A stretch of DNA of 32,766 nucleotides. Origin: an uncultured Sulfitobacter sp. (GTDB lineage Bacteria > Pseudomonadota > Alphaproteobacteria > Rhodobacterales > Rhodobacteraceae). Under the pieces are notes generated by a model, which saw only the letters and a list, made by a program, of their open reading frames with translations, was not told the origin of the DNA and searched no databases. The number at the start of each line of letters is the position of its first letter. Position 1 is the first letter of the stretch. Location: the NCBI GenBank assembly GCA_938003685.1, contig CALKXT010000136.1:1-32766 (forward strand), given 5' to 3'. Positions 25,987 to 32,766 of this stretch are shown here, one piece after another. The position numbers and the translations under genes are program-made.

Positions 25987-27414
25987 TTATTGCGCTGCAA
26001 TGGGTTCATAGATGGAAGACGGCAAATCATAGCCCCACATTTTGAAGCGGTCCGCATAGTGGCTACGCACGCCGGTGGCGGTAAAATGGCCGATGATCTT
26101 GTTTTCAGGCGTTAATCCGACACGCTGATAACGAAAGATTTCCTGCATAGAGATCACATCACCTTCCATGCCAGTGATTTCGGTGATCGACGTCATGCGA
26201 CGCGACCCATCTTGCAAACGCGAAGCCTGAACAATCAGGTTCACAGCTGATGAAATCTGGCTACGCACAGCCTTTAGAGGCATTTCGATCCCCGCCATCG
26301 CGATCATGTTTTCCAGACGTGACACACCATCGCGCGCAGAGTTCGCGTGGATTGTGGTCATTGATCCGTCGTGGCCGGTGTTCATGGCCTGCAACATATC
26401 GATAACTTCTTCGCCGCGCGTTTCACCCACGATGATCCGGTCTGGACGCATACGAAGGGCGTTCTTCAAACAATCGCGTGGGCTAACTTCGCCTTTGCCT
26501 TCCACGTTGGGTGGACGGCTTTCCATTCGGCCCACATGGGTCTGTTGCAACTGAAGTTCTGCAGTATCTTCAATTGTGAGGATACGTTCGGCATTGTCGA
26601 TAAAGGATGACAAAGCGTTCAGCGTTGTTGTTTTACCGGAACCCGTACCACCGGACACAATGATGTTCAGACGTGTCGCAACGGCAGCCTGCAAATAGGC
26701 GGCCATTTCTTCGGTGAAGGCACCAAAGTTGACCAGATCATCAATTCCCAGCTTGTCCTTTTTAAACTTACGAATGGACACGAGGCTGCCATCGACCGCT
26801 ACAGGTGGCACCATAGCGTTAAAACGCGAACCGTCTTTCAAACGCGCATCGACGTAAGGGTTGCTTTCATCGACACGACGCCCAACAGCCGACACAATCT
26901 TGTCGATGATGCGCAACAGGTGCTTTTCATCTTTGAACGTCACCTCAGTCAGTTCAAGCTGGCCGTCACGTTCCACAAAAATCTGTTGTGGGCCGTTGAC
27001 CAGAATATCGTTTACGGTGTCATCTTTGAGCAAGGTCTCAAGCGGCCCAAGGCCGGTAACTTCGTCATATAATTCAGAGTTCAGGATCATCCGATCTTCG
27101 CGGTTCAAAACGATGCTTTTCTCTGCAAGCACTTCAACTGCGATGTCGTTAATCTCCTGGCGCAAATCCTGTTCGCTGGCATGCTCCAGGGCTGCAAGGT
27201 TCAGGTTATCCAATAGGGCGCGGTGCAATTCCAGCTTGATGTCGCTCATGCGCTGCTTGCGCTTGACCTCTTTGTCCACTGGCGCAGCCGCCGCCGGCTT
27301 CAACGCTTTGCGCATTGAGGCAGGTGCCGTGTCTTCAACCAAGGCCAAGTTTGCCACGGCTTCTGGTTTTACGGCTTGGGGTGCTGCCCCGGCTTTTTTG
27401 TACTTCGAAAACAT
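25987..27414 (-). CDS. cpaF: CpaF/TadA, Tad pilus secretion ATPase
   Basis: A 475-residue PulE/VirB11-superfamily ATPase that powers Flp pilus extension and, in known Tad systems, retraction as well. After an Ala/Pro-rich N terminus the family N-domain follows ([24 protein letters not shown]). The catalytic core has Walker [10 protein letters not shown] (254-262), the Asp box [11 protein letters not shown] (279-289), Walker [13 protein letters not shown] (323-334) and the His box [13 protein letters not shown] (347-359). All key residues are intact. The start ATG 27414 has AAAGAG upstream; cpaE ends 23 bp before. Confidence 0.97.
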   Translation of the reverse strand: MFSKYKKAGAAPQAVKPEAVANLALVEDTAPASMRKALKPAAAAPVDKEVKRKQRMSDIKLELHRALLDNLNLAALEHASEQDLRQEINDIAVEVLAEKSIVLNREDRMILNSELYDEVTGLGPLETLLKDDTVNDILVNGPQQIFVERDGQLELTEVTFKDEKHLLRIIDKIVSAVGRRVDESNPYVDARLKDGSRFNAMVPPVAVDGSLVSIRKFKKDKLGIDDLVNFGAFTEEMAAYLQAAVATRLNIIVSGGTGSGKTTTLNALSSFIDNAERILTIEDTAELQLQQTHVGRMESRPPNVEGKGEVSPRDCLKNALRMRPDRIIVGETRGEEVIDMLQAMNTGHDGSMTTIHANSARDGVSRLENMIAMAGIEMPLKAVRSQISSAVNLIVQASRLQDGSRRMTSITEITGMEGDVISMQEIFRYQRVGLTPENKIIGHFTATGVRSHYADRFKMWGYDLPSSIYEPIAAQ

Positions 27415-27437
27415 GTCGCGCTCTTTCTATTTGGGCT

Positions 27438-28673
27438 TCAAGCCGCTTTGGCTTGATCGCCCTTGAGGTCGTGGATTGAGGCCGCCAATTTGGCGATCTC
27501 ACGGCGCAGTGGGCTTTTTGGGGCCGAGTTTGCCAGTGGCAAACCATGATCATTGGCCTGCGTGATTGGCTTGCCGCCATCAGGCAGGTTTACGTCAATT
27601 GAGATGCTCAGCGATTCTGCCATGCGTTTGACGCGGCCCTTGGCGTTCAGGTCGGTGAACTTGGGCGCGCGGTTCATCACATAGCGTAACTTTTCAACGG
27701 GCAGATCTTCGGATTGCAACGCACGTTTAAAGCGCAACGTGTTTTGGGCAGAACGCATGTCGAGTTCCAGCATCGCAAAATAAACATGCGCGCTGTTCAA
27801 CACTGTTTCAGACCACTGCACCAAAGTTGAGGGCATATCGACAATCACGTAATCGAACTGATTGCGCGCAATATCCAAGATTTTGGTGATGTCTTCTGAC
27901 GTGACCAGATCAAGCGGCAACATGTCGGTGGGTGCGGTCAGCACCTGCAACTTGTCTTCATAGGTTAACAACGCCTGTCCAAAGATTTCTTCGTCCATAG
28001 TCTCGGTGTCTGCCAACATTTCGTACACAACTTCGCGGCGCGGCAGGTCAAGGAATGTGGCGACGGCACCAAACTGTAGATCAAGATCAAGCAGACAAAC
28101 GGATGGTGCATCGTCCTTGTCAGCGCAGGCCAACTCCCAAGCCAAGTTAACAGCCAAAGTCGTGGCACCAGTACCGCCCGCCAATCCATGTACAACAATC
28201 AATGCACCATCTTTTTGGGCACCTGCCTTTAGCTGCGGGGCATTGACGGCAGGGGTAGGGGCCTCTTCTACGGCGCGCACACGGTTAATGGCCTGAGCCA
28301 ATTCACCTTCTGGCAGCGGGTAGGGCACAAATTCGTCCGCACCTTGGCGCAACAATGAATGGAGCGCGGCGGGTGTCACATCTTCTGCGATCAGGATCAC
28401 TTTGATATCGCGTGCTTTGGCTTGGGTGATGATTTCGGTCATCAAAACCAGATTGTCCTCGTCCGTTTCATCCATCGCCAGCGCGACAAACTCCATGCCT
28501 TCGGCCTCGGGCTGGCCAAAGAATGCCAAAGCTTCGGCAAAGCCCAGATCACCCCAGCTTTCACCAAGGGCGTCTTCCATATCCTCAATCAGCAAATCAA
28601 AGTTCTGCACATCACGACTTATGGTGCAGGCCACGATGGGCGCTGTTTCGGGTTGTGGCATACTGCTGCTCAT
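27438..28673 (-). CDS. cpaE: CpaE/TadZ, ParA/MinD-like pilus localisation protein
   Basis: A 411-residue protein with an N-terminal receiver-like domain (about 12-135, including KVILIAEDVTPAALHSLLRQGADEFVPYPL) and a C-terminal ParA/MinD ATPase-like domain. TadZ/CpaE places the pilus machine at a cell pole. The phosphate loop is HGLAGGTGATTLAVN (162-176): the invariant P-loop Lys of normal Walker A is replaced by Ala, as reported for CpaE/TadZ proteins, so ATP binding may be atypical. LLDLDLQFG and YVIVDMPST are the other nucleotide-site segments. AAAAGGA is eight bases before ATG 28673. It is the first gene of the motor operon, after a 284-bp spacer. Confidence 0.94.
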   Translation of the reverse strand: MSSSMPQPETAPIVACTISRDVQNFDLLIEDMEDALGESWGDLGFAEALAFFGQPEAEGMEFVALAMDETDEDNLVLMTEIITQAKARDIKVILIAEDVTPAALHSLLRQGADEFVPYPLPEGELAQAINRVRAVEEAPTPAVNAPQLKAGAQKDGALIVVHGLAGGTGATTLAVNLAWELACADKDDAPSVCLLDLDLQFGAVATFLDLPRREVVYEMLADTETMDEEIFGQALLTYEDKLQVLTAPTDMLPLDLVTSEDITKILDIARNQFDYVIVDMPSTLVQWSETVLNSAHVYFAMLELDMRSAQNTLRFKRALQSEDLPVEKLRYVMNRAPKFTDLNAKGRVKRMAESLSISIDVNLPDGGKPITQANDHGLPLANSAPKSPLRREIAKLAASIHDLKGDQAKAA

Positions 28674-28793
28674 AGCCTAAATCCTTTTTTACCAAGGGCT
28701 TGGCAGCGGGTTATGTACACTTGATGCGCACCTGATTACCTGCTGCGGCCACCCATGCCCGGACTTTTGCCCAGACACATTTGTCCTATTGCA

Positions 28794-28804
28794 GTGAATA
28801 TCAC
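28794..28804. promoter_or_regulatory. GTGA-ATA-TCAC dyad upstream of cpaE
   Basis: A perfect inverted repeat of four bases with a three-base centre, with one further outer pair (C28792/G28806), lies 121 bp upstream of the cpaE start in a 284-bp spacer. It is a plausible operator for a dimeric regulator of the motor operon. No convincing -35/-10 pair was found in the spacer by eye, so the call is weak. Confidence 0.3.
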
Positions 28805-28905
28805 AGCCAACTTGGGCAGGAATGGGGCTAAAAAGGTCTGATTGTTGGGTATCTTGAAACGATCACATCAAATGCTGTGGATTGATCAAGAAGGGCACAG
28901 AGGCC

Positions 28906-28937
28906 AAAACGCGCGCTCTTTGAACAAAGGCGCGCGT
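28906..28937 (-). terminator. intrinsic terminator after the OmpA lipoprotein gene
   Basis: ACGCGCGC (28909-28916) pairs with GCGCGCGT-side bases 28930-28937. The stem extends by a T-G pair, a bulged C and three A-T pairs around the loop GAAC. On the minus strand it is followed by TTTT (28909-28906). It lies 20 bp after the OmpA-family stop and separates the secretin operon from the cpaE promoter region. Confidence 0.82.
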
Positions 28938-28957
28938 ATTTAGTGTAAAAAGTGATC

Positions 28958-29632
28958 TTAGTTAGGATCGCCAAGTACCGTTGTAGTCAGTTGCTCAGGC
29001 GGTACAGCGCTGCCAACATAATCCCGATAGATAATCTGGGCGTACTTACCATCTAGAACAGTAGGATGACGTTTCACGAAACCGCTCACTTCGGTCACGG
29101 TGCGCCGGTTACGTCGTTCGCGGCCTTGGGTCACGATCAACGGCTGTGTTTCACCAAAGGAGACCACTGCTTCTAGGCGATTGCGGCTGATACCAAGTGT
29201 TCCGAGGTAGGCAACAACAGCATTTGCACGTCTTAGACCAAGTGATTTGTTAGACCGGTTCGAACCCACAGCATCGGTGTGACCATAGACGCGGAAACGA
29301 ATTTCCGGGAACTGTCTGATCCAACCAGCTTGCTGGCGCAACACAGCTTGAGCATTTCCATCCAAACGGGACGAATTGAATTCAAACGTAACGGTCGATT
29401 TAACCTCAGACGCGAATCTATTTGCCAAATCAAAGGTGTACTGACGTTCGCCGGTCATGACCAAACGGTTGTTCAAGCTCGCGTTGCCAAAGCTGCCTGT
29501 GTCCGACAGTGCGCCCGCTTCGCGGTAGAACTGCGTATAAACAGGATCAGAGCTGGGCGCGCAGCCCATCAATGCAGCCAATGTGGCCGTCAGACCGATA
29601 ATGCTAGTTTTTTTGGCCATGGCGCTTTTCAT
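28958..29632 (-). CDS. OmpA-family lipoprotein of the tad cluster
   Basis: A 224-residue outer-membrane lipoprotein. A signal with lipobox LMGC (Cys24) is followed by about 50 residues of spacer and an OmpA-like peptidoglycan-binding domain (about 80-184). This domain carries VTFEFNSSRLDGNAQAVL, RVYGHTDAVGSNRSNKSLGLRRANAV and RNRRTVTEV. A 40-residue C-terminal tail follows. I start at ATG 29632, five bases after the last base of the secretin stop; an alternative is ATG 29620. A longer frame that overlaps the secretin gene lacks a signal. It probably fixes the secretin to the cell wall, as inferred from its position. It could correspond to the RcpB role; I cannot confirm this. Confidence 0.88.
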   Translation of the reverse strand: MKSAMAKKTSIIGLTATLAALMGCAPSSDPVYTQFYREAGALSDTGSFGNASLNNRLVMTGERQYTFDLANRFASEVKSTVTFEFNSSRLDGNAQAVLRQQAGWIRQFPEIRFRVYGHTDAVGSNRSNKSLGLRRANAVVAYLGTLGISRNRLEAVVSFGETQPLIVTQGRERRNRRTVTEVSGFVKRHPTVLDGKYAQIIYRDYVGSAVPPEQLTTTVLGDPN

Positions 29633-29636
29633 TGGT

Positions 29637-31073
29637 TCAGTCCAGTACATAGCCATATGACCCGCCAAAGTCCTGTTTGGCAACCTCTCCCGCAGCACCT
29701 TTCTTAGGTACGCGGGTGCCCTCGGCTGTGCGGCCAAACAAAAACAGGTCTTTTTCAGTCGGTGGTTTGATCCGGTCTGTTGGCAAGGCCAAGGCATCGC
29801 CACGTGTTGGCGTCACCAGATGGGCAGTAACAATGATCACCAATTCGGTCTGGCTGCGCTGATAATCCGCTGAACGGAATAGGGCACCCAGAACAGGCAC
29901 ATCGCCAATCCATGGCAGTTGGCTAGAGTTGTCGATGAAGTCGTCCGTCAGCAAACCGGCAATGGCAAAGCTTTCGCCGTCGCGCATTTCAACCGTTGAT
30001 GATGTTTCGCGCCGGGTAAAGGCGGCAATTTCGATGTCGCCCAGCCTGAGGCTGTTGGTTGGGTCAATCGCGGACACGGCGGCCTTGAGTTCAAGGTTGA
30101 TCAGGTCTTTATCCACAACACGTGGGATAAAGGCCAGTTCAACACCGTATGGTTTAAATTCGATGGTAATTCGGTCACCCGTTTGAGCGACAGGCACTGG
30201 ATATTCGCCACCAGCAAGGAATTTCGCTTCTTGACCGGAGAGGGCCGTAAGGTTTGGTTCCGCAAGGAACCGCACCATGCCTTTTTGCTCAAGCGCTTCA
30301 AGCAAGATACCTACTTGGGTGGATCCCGCATTAAAGCCAAATAGCACTGCGCCCGCATTTTCGTTTGTTGTTGGAATCGTGCCAGCAAGTGAGCCCGCAA
30401 CGCCGCTCGCTGTGTTCACTGTACCCGTACCGCCATTAACGCCGGTACTGCCACCAAGCACACCGTTTATTGCCAAAGACGAACTCAGCGATTTGGAAAC
30501 ATTCCGCTGCATTTCGGCAAAGCGTACTTTCAACATCACTTGTTGGATGCCGCCAACGCCCATCAGGTTCGAAACACGCTCGGGCGCATACCGTTCAGCC
30601 AGATCAAGGGCGCGTTGTAGGCGTTGTGTGGAGGAAACGATGCCAGACAACACGATACCGTCGTTTGCGGTACGTACTTCAATCTTTTCGCCGGGCAAGA
30701 TTTGACGCAGGCGTTCTTTGAATTCGGATACATCCGCTGCGACACGTACATCTACGTTGGTGATCAACTGGCCGCTGGCGTCGAGCAGGGTCAATGTGGT
30801 CAGGCCAGGGGATTTACCCAAAACGTAAATGGTGCGATCTGACAAGGATGAAATGTCAGCGATACCGGGGTTGGCGATGCTCAGTTCCGCGAAGGGAATG
30901 TCACTTTCCACCACCACCGCGCGGTTCATTGGCACCTCAAGGGTTTTGTTGGTACCCTTTTTGACCACGCGCAACGTATCGGCAAAAGCCAATGTCGGAG
31001 CAGTCATTGCCAATGGCGCAACGCTCAACGTCAACCCAACAAGGGCTGCTTTAATAAATCTATCGATTTTCAT
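29637..31073 (-). CDS. cpaC: RcpA/CpaC, Tad pilus secretin
   Basis: A 478-residue outer-membrane secretin. A Sec signal peptide ends near residue 31 (APTLAFA). The N-terminal pilus-formation domain follows (LRVVKKGTNKTLEVPMNRAVVVESDIPFAELSIANPGIADI), then a BON-like segment (TNVDVRVAADVSEFKERLRQILPGEKIEVRTANDGIVLSG), and the secretin domain (QKGMVRFLAEPNLTALSGQEAKFLAGGEYPVPV ... DGESFAIAGLLTDD ... WIGDVPVLGALFRS). It forms the channel through which the Flp pilus exits. I choose ATG 31073 because it begins a typical signal peptide and has GCAGG upstream; seven more residues would be added by the start at 31094. A Gly/Thr/Asn-rich insert (about 205-245) is present. Confidence 0.95.
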   Translation of the reverse strand: MKIDRFIKAALVGLTLSVAPLAMTAPTLAFADTLRVVKKGTNKTLEVPMNRAVVVESDIPFAELSIANPGIADISSLSDRTIYVLGKSPGLTTLTLLDASGQLITNVDVRVAADVSEFKERLRQILPGEKIEVRTANDGIVLSGIVSSTQRLQRALDLAERYAPERVSNLMGVGGIQQVMLKVRFAEMQRNVSKSLSSSLAINGVLGGSTGVNGGTGTVNTASGVAGSLAGTIPTTNENAGAVLFGFNAGSTQVGILLEALEQKGMVRFLAEPNLTALSGQEAKFLAGGEYPVPVAQTGDRITIEFKPYGVELAFIPRVVDKDLINLELKAAVSAIDPTNSLRLGDIEIAAFTRRETSSTVEMRDGESFAIAGLLTDDFIDNSSQLPWIGDVPVLGALFRSADYQRSQTELVIIVTAHLVTPTRGDALALPTDRIKPPTEKDLFLFGRTAEGTRVPKKGAAGEVAKQDFGGSYGYVLD

Positions 31074-31153
31074 GTGACCTGCCTTTTTGATCACGCCTCA
31101 ATGTAGGGTCTTTTCGCCCGTCGTTTGGATCACCTTGGGGCAAATTGATTTTT

Positions 31154-31182
31154 ATTGCAAGAATCAATGAGTTCAGCGTCAA
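31154..31182 (-). promoter_or_regulatory. candidate sigma-70-type promoter for the secretin operon
   Basis: On the minus strand TTGACG (31182-31177) is followed after exactly 17 bases by TGCAAT (31159-31154); five of six and four of six bases fit the consensus. It lies just downstream of the rcpC terminator and about 80 bp before the secretin start, where a new promoter would be needed. Confidence 0.5.
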
Positions 31183-31210
31183 CCCTTATGTGGATAAATG
31201 GCAACATTCT

Positions 31211-31246
31211 TGAAACAGAAACGGCACCGCACAAGGTGCGATGCCG
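31211..31246 (-). terminator. intrinsic terminator between rcpC and rcpA
   Basis: The stem 31222-31232 with 31236-31246 has ten base pairs and one C-A mismatch around a three-base loop. On the minus strand it is followed by TTTCTGTTTC. It lies 40 bp after the rcpC stop, so much of the upstream pilin/rcpC transcript should end here and the secretin needs its own promoter. Confidence 0.8.
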
Positions 31247-31286
31247 GATCAAGCAATTGGTTTTGCCCAAGATTGTGGGCGTCAGA

Positions 31287-32144
31287 TCAGTTTGTGCAAG
31301 GGATTGGCAGTTCCATCACTTCGGCGCCGCGGCGCGTTCTGATGGTGCAAACTTTCTCTTTGGCGACTTCTGCTTGGACTTCTCTAGAAGCGATACCCAA
31401 GAGCGAACGCTGATCAACTTCGATTGCATCGGCAATCGTATCGTCACCCGCACCAACCAAGGACAAGGACAAATTACCAGTCGATTGTGCTTGGGCAAGG
31501 GAGGCAACCTGTTGTGGGCTGATGGCTACTGTTACGGTCCGGGCGATGGTGGTCTCACCTAATTCGCCGCCAGCACTTTGGTCAATCGCGATCAATTTCA
31601 CACCAGCTTCGATCAATTTAGTCACGTCACCATTGTCACTTTCACGATCAATGTTCACACGGCCGGTCCAGTAGACGTCGACGCGGTCACCGGGGCGCAA
31701 AAAGCCAGACACACCACTTGATACGTCAACTTTGATGGTAAAGGCACGCGCACCACGTTCCAAACGCGACGTCAAACCTGTGTCCTCGCCAGGTTCAGTC
31801 ACCTTGAGCGCCATGATCGCTTCATCTTTTTCGATGGCACGCAACACGACGCGCAACTCAGCAGTGTTTTCAGGGAAGAGGGTGGCAATATCCAAAAACG
31901 ACCCTTCAGGGATCGCATTTTCCGGCCATGCAACTGCGCGTACATCTTCGCGTGTCAGTTTTTGACCGTACTGAAGGGACTTTTCAGCCACATAAACAGT
32001 CTTGGTCGGAACAATCTTTGACAACGCCGCCTGTGCCTGAGCATTGGCCGCTTGATATTGCGCGATCCGATCCTTGGCCAAATATACAGCCCCACCAGCA
32101 AGCGCGATGCCCACCAATAAAACCAGTCCAAATACCATTCGCAT
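31287..32144 (-). CDS. cpaB: RcpC/CpaB, Tad pilus assembly protein
   Basis: A 285-residue protein with one N-terminal membrane helix (about residues 4-23, VFGLVLLVGIALAGGAVYLA), a coiled linker, a SAF domain (VYVAEKSLQYGQKLTREDVRAVAWPENAIPEGSF) and the RcpC beta-rich region (TIKVDVSSGVSGFLRPGDRVDVYWTG). It is thought to act in the periplasm with the secretin. The ATG 32144 follows AGGTGA. It ends with a Cys-containing tail (CTIRTRRGAEVMELPIPCTN) that may form a disulfide. It lies between the pilin terminator upstream and another terminator downstream. Confidence 0.94.
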   Translation of the reverse strand: MRMVFGLVLLVGIALAGGAVYLAKDRIAQYQAANAQAQAALSKIVPTKTVYVAEKSLQYGQKLTREDVRAVAWPENAIPEGSFLDIATLFPENTAELRVVLRAIEKDEAIMALKVTEPGEDTGLTSRLERGARAFTIKVDVSSGVSGFLRPGDRVDVYWTGRVNIDRESDNGDVTKLIEAGVKLIAIDQSAGGELGETTIARTVTVAISPQQVASLAQAQSTGNLSLSLVGAGDDTIADAIEVDQRSLLGIASREVQAEVAKEKVCTIRTRRGAEVMELPIPCTN

Positions 32145-32289
32145 TTTGTCACCTCATATTCACGTGTTAGCCGGAACAAATCCGGTTCTGCTTGGGCATA
32201 ATGTACTTGCCAATTATGGTTTTTCTTTGCCACGGATCAGGCGAAACCACGGTCTTTGCTGCTGGGTATTCTGAGTACCTGAATGTGCG

Positions 32290-32326
32290 ACAAGAAAAGG
32301 CCAGCCAAGGAAGTGGCTGGCTTTCT
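32290..32326 (-). terminator. intrinsic terminator after the inner pilin gene
   Basis: GCCAGCCA (32300-32307) pairs perfectly with TGGCTGGC (32314-32321) around a six-base loop. On the minus strand the stem is followed by CTTTTCTTG, and the other flank is also A/T-rich, so it could work in both directions. It lies 20 bp beyond the stop of the complete pilin gene and 149 bp before rcpC. Confidence 0.88.
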
Positions 32327-32345
32327 TTGTTAAATTTCGGTGGCA

Positions 32346-32528
32346 TCAACCCCCAACAGGGCGATCACCAATATAGGTGCCTGTACCTGAACTGACGGTG
32401 CCAGATGCGCCGTTGATCGTCAGGATTACGCCACCGGCAAGCACAACAACAGCAGCGGTCAAAACGACCCAGTCAACTGTTACAGCTCCGTCCTCGGAAG
32501 CGCGAAAGTTCTTAAACTTTTTCCACAT
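32346..32528 (-). CDS. Flp-like type IVb pilin (complete copy)
   Basis: A 60-residue prepilin. After a basic leader (MWKKFKNFRASEDG) the TadV cleavage site is Gly14-Ala15. The mature protein of 46 residues starts AVTVDWVVLTAAVVVLAGGV, a single hydrophobic helix, and ends in a Gly/Ser-rich tail. The Flp signature normally has Glu5-Tyr6 of the mature protein; here it is Asp-Trp, a pattern I associate with Rhodobacterales pilins. GAGGA lies seven bases before ATG 32528. It is the second of two tandem copies and is enclosed by terminators, fitting a short abundant transcript. Confidence 0.88.
   Translation of the reverse strand: MWKKFKNFRASEDGAVTVDWVVLTAAVVVLAGGVILTINGASGTVSSGTGTYIGDRPVGG
32444..32480 (-). 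repeat. direct repeat, copy 1 (pilin helix coding sequence)
   Basis: Thirty-seven bases encode TVDWVVLTAAVV-type codons and match 32730-32766 at 36 of 37 positions; the one difference (32466 against 32752) is a synonymous valine codon. It shows recent duplication or gene conversion between the two pilin genes. Confidence 0.9.
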
Positions 32529-32570
32529 GATCTGTTCCTCAATATTGGAATAATGAAAGTGGTTACTCAC

Positions 32571-32608
32571 AAAAAAGGGGCTGCGCGCTGTTGTCAGCAC
32601 ACAGCCCC
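32571..32608 (-). terminator. intrinsic terminator between the two pilin genes
   Basis: A 14-bp stem (32577-32590 with 32595-32608) closes a four-base loop. Two positions pair only as G-U in minus-strand RNA, which shows the functional direction, and TTTTTT follows on that strand (32576-32571). It ends 42 bp before the start of the inner pilin gene, leaving little room for a separate promoter. Confidence 0.93.
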
Positions 32609-32634
32609 AATATCATCTAAATTAAGACCTAAAC

Positions 32635-32766
32635 TTAGTTAGGATCCTGAAGTTCGATGAACGAAGATGTGTTCGCTGTCAGAGCTTGTGTACCGGTTTC
32701 GATTGAACCGTAAGCAGCAACTGCAAGGCCAACAACAGCAGCGGTCAAAACAACCCAGTCAACTGT
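32635..32766 (-). CDS. Flp-like type IVb pilin (second copy, 5' end outside window)
   Basis: The last 43 residues of a second pilin, running off the window edge. Visible sequence starts TVDWVVLTAAVVGLAVAAYG, which aligns with mature position +3 of the complete copy, and ends in a Thr/Ser-rich tail with ELQDPN. It too has Asp-Trp in place of Glu-Tyr. The helix is nearly identical at DNA level to the neighbouring copy, but the C-terminal tails differ (SSFIELQDPN against TYIGDRPVGG), so the exposed pilus surface would differ. It lies upstream of a strong terminator and is probably first in transcription order within this window. Confidence 0.85.
   Translation of the reverse strand, partial: TVDWVVLTAAVVGLAVAAYGSIETGTQALTANTSSFIELQDPN
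32730..32766 (-). repeat. direct repeat, copy 2 (pilin helix coding sequence)
   Basis: This matches 32444-32480 at 36 of 37 bases at a distance of 286 bp. The repeat may continue beyond the window end, so its true length is unknown. Confidence 0.9.

Noticed and set aside
28736-28780. 14-codon minus-strand ORF upstream of cpaE
   Set aside because: AGGA lies only three bases before the ATG, the ORF ends 62 bp before cpaE, and there is no further support.
32196-32213. Possible sigma-54 promoter (TTGGCA ... TATGC) upstream of rcpC
   Set aside because: The spacing between the GG and GC elements is two bases too long for a sigma-54 site.
31955-32233. 92-codon minus-strand frame overlapping the rcpC start
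   Set aside because: The overlapping part is out of frame with the well-supported CpaB protein, and the GTG start has no ribosome site.
28958-32648. Shared 3' end TTAGTTAGGATC in the OmpA gene and the outer pilin gene
   Set aside because: Both genes happen to end with Asp-Pro-Asn-stop; the identity is only about a dozen bases and does not extend, so chance is a sufficient explanation.

Overview
The window looks like chromosomal DNA of a marine alphaproteobacterium of the Roseobacter group (Rhodobacterales). The reasons are the gene order ruvA-ruvB-ybgC-tolQRAB-pal-cpoB-tilS-ftsH, an adjacent fhs-folD pair, a ligase-associated helicase/PdeM pair, a complete-looking alphaproteobacterial Tad (Flp) pilus cluster, Flp-like pilins with the AVTVDWVVLTAAVV core, and a GC-rich palindrome followed by the tail TATATTTGAAGAAC that resembles repeats I know from this group. 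Genus is not assignable by eye.

Plus strand, 1-9422: the end of ruvA, a small AT-rich lipoprotein gene (DUF2511-like) that separates ruvA from ruvB, ruvB, an unrecognised 207-aa protein, then ybgC and the whole Tol-Pal envelope-constriction system (tolQ, tolR, tolA, tolB, pal, cpoB), followed by tilS (tRNA-Ile lysidine synthetase). ftsH (9524-11440) starts with TTG and ends at a strong intrinsic terminator.

Plus strand, 11557-14948: a MOSC-domain protein, then a one-carbon block, fhs (formate-THF ligase) and folD, which interconvert formate, 10-formyl-THF and 5,10-methylene-THF. Directly before fhs is a 28-codon small ORF with its own good Shine-Dalgarno that ends 2 nt before the fhs start. 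A strong hairpin without a T tract lies between fhs and folD.

14937-16180: a small four-helix membrane protein (DUF2306-like, minus) divergent from a membrane-anchored LytTR transcription factor (plus). Everything after that is on the minus strand.

Minus strand, 16184-19804: lhr-type helicase, pdeM phosphoesterase and a PaaI-like thioesterase form one run. The ATP-dependent ligase and exonuclease that normally accompany this helicase/PdeM pair are not in the window.

Minus strand, 19877-32766: the Tad pilus region, read from high to low coordinates. Two tandem Flp-like pilin genes (the first cut by the window end) are each followed by an intrinsic terminator. Then come rcpC/cpaB with its own terminator, rcpA/cpaC secretin (with a candidate promoter), an OmpA-family lipoprotein and a terminator. 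After a 284-bp gap the motor operon follows: cpaE/tadZ, cpaF/tadA, tadB, tadC, tadD, a second TPR lipoprotein, and tadV/cpaA prepilin peptidase. It continues with an AAA+ ATPase and a beta-hydroxyacid-dehydrogenase-like protein whose start overlaps the ATPase stop (ATGA). TadE, TadF and TadG pseudopilin genes are not present here.

No rRNA, tRNA, CRISPR array, insertion sequence or phage gene was seen, and no gene-free stretch exceeds 300 bases (the longest is 284 bp, 28674-28957). The best candidates for something undescribed are the fhs leader ORF, the AAA+ ATPase/dehydrogenase pair attached to the pilus operon, and the D-W type tandem pilins with stacked terminators.
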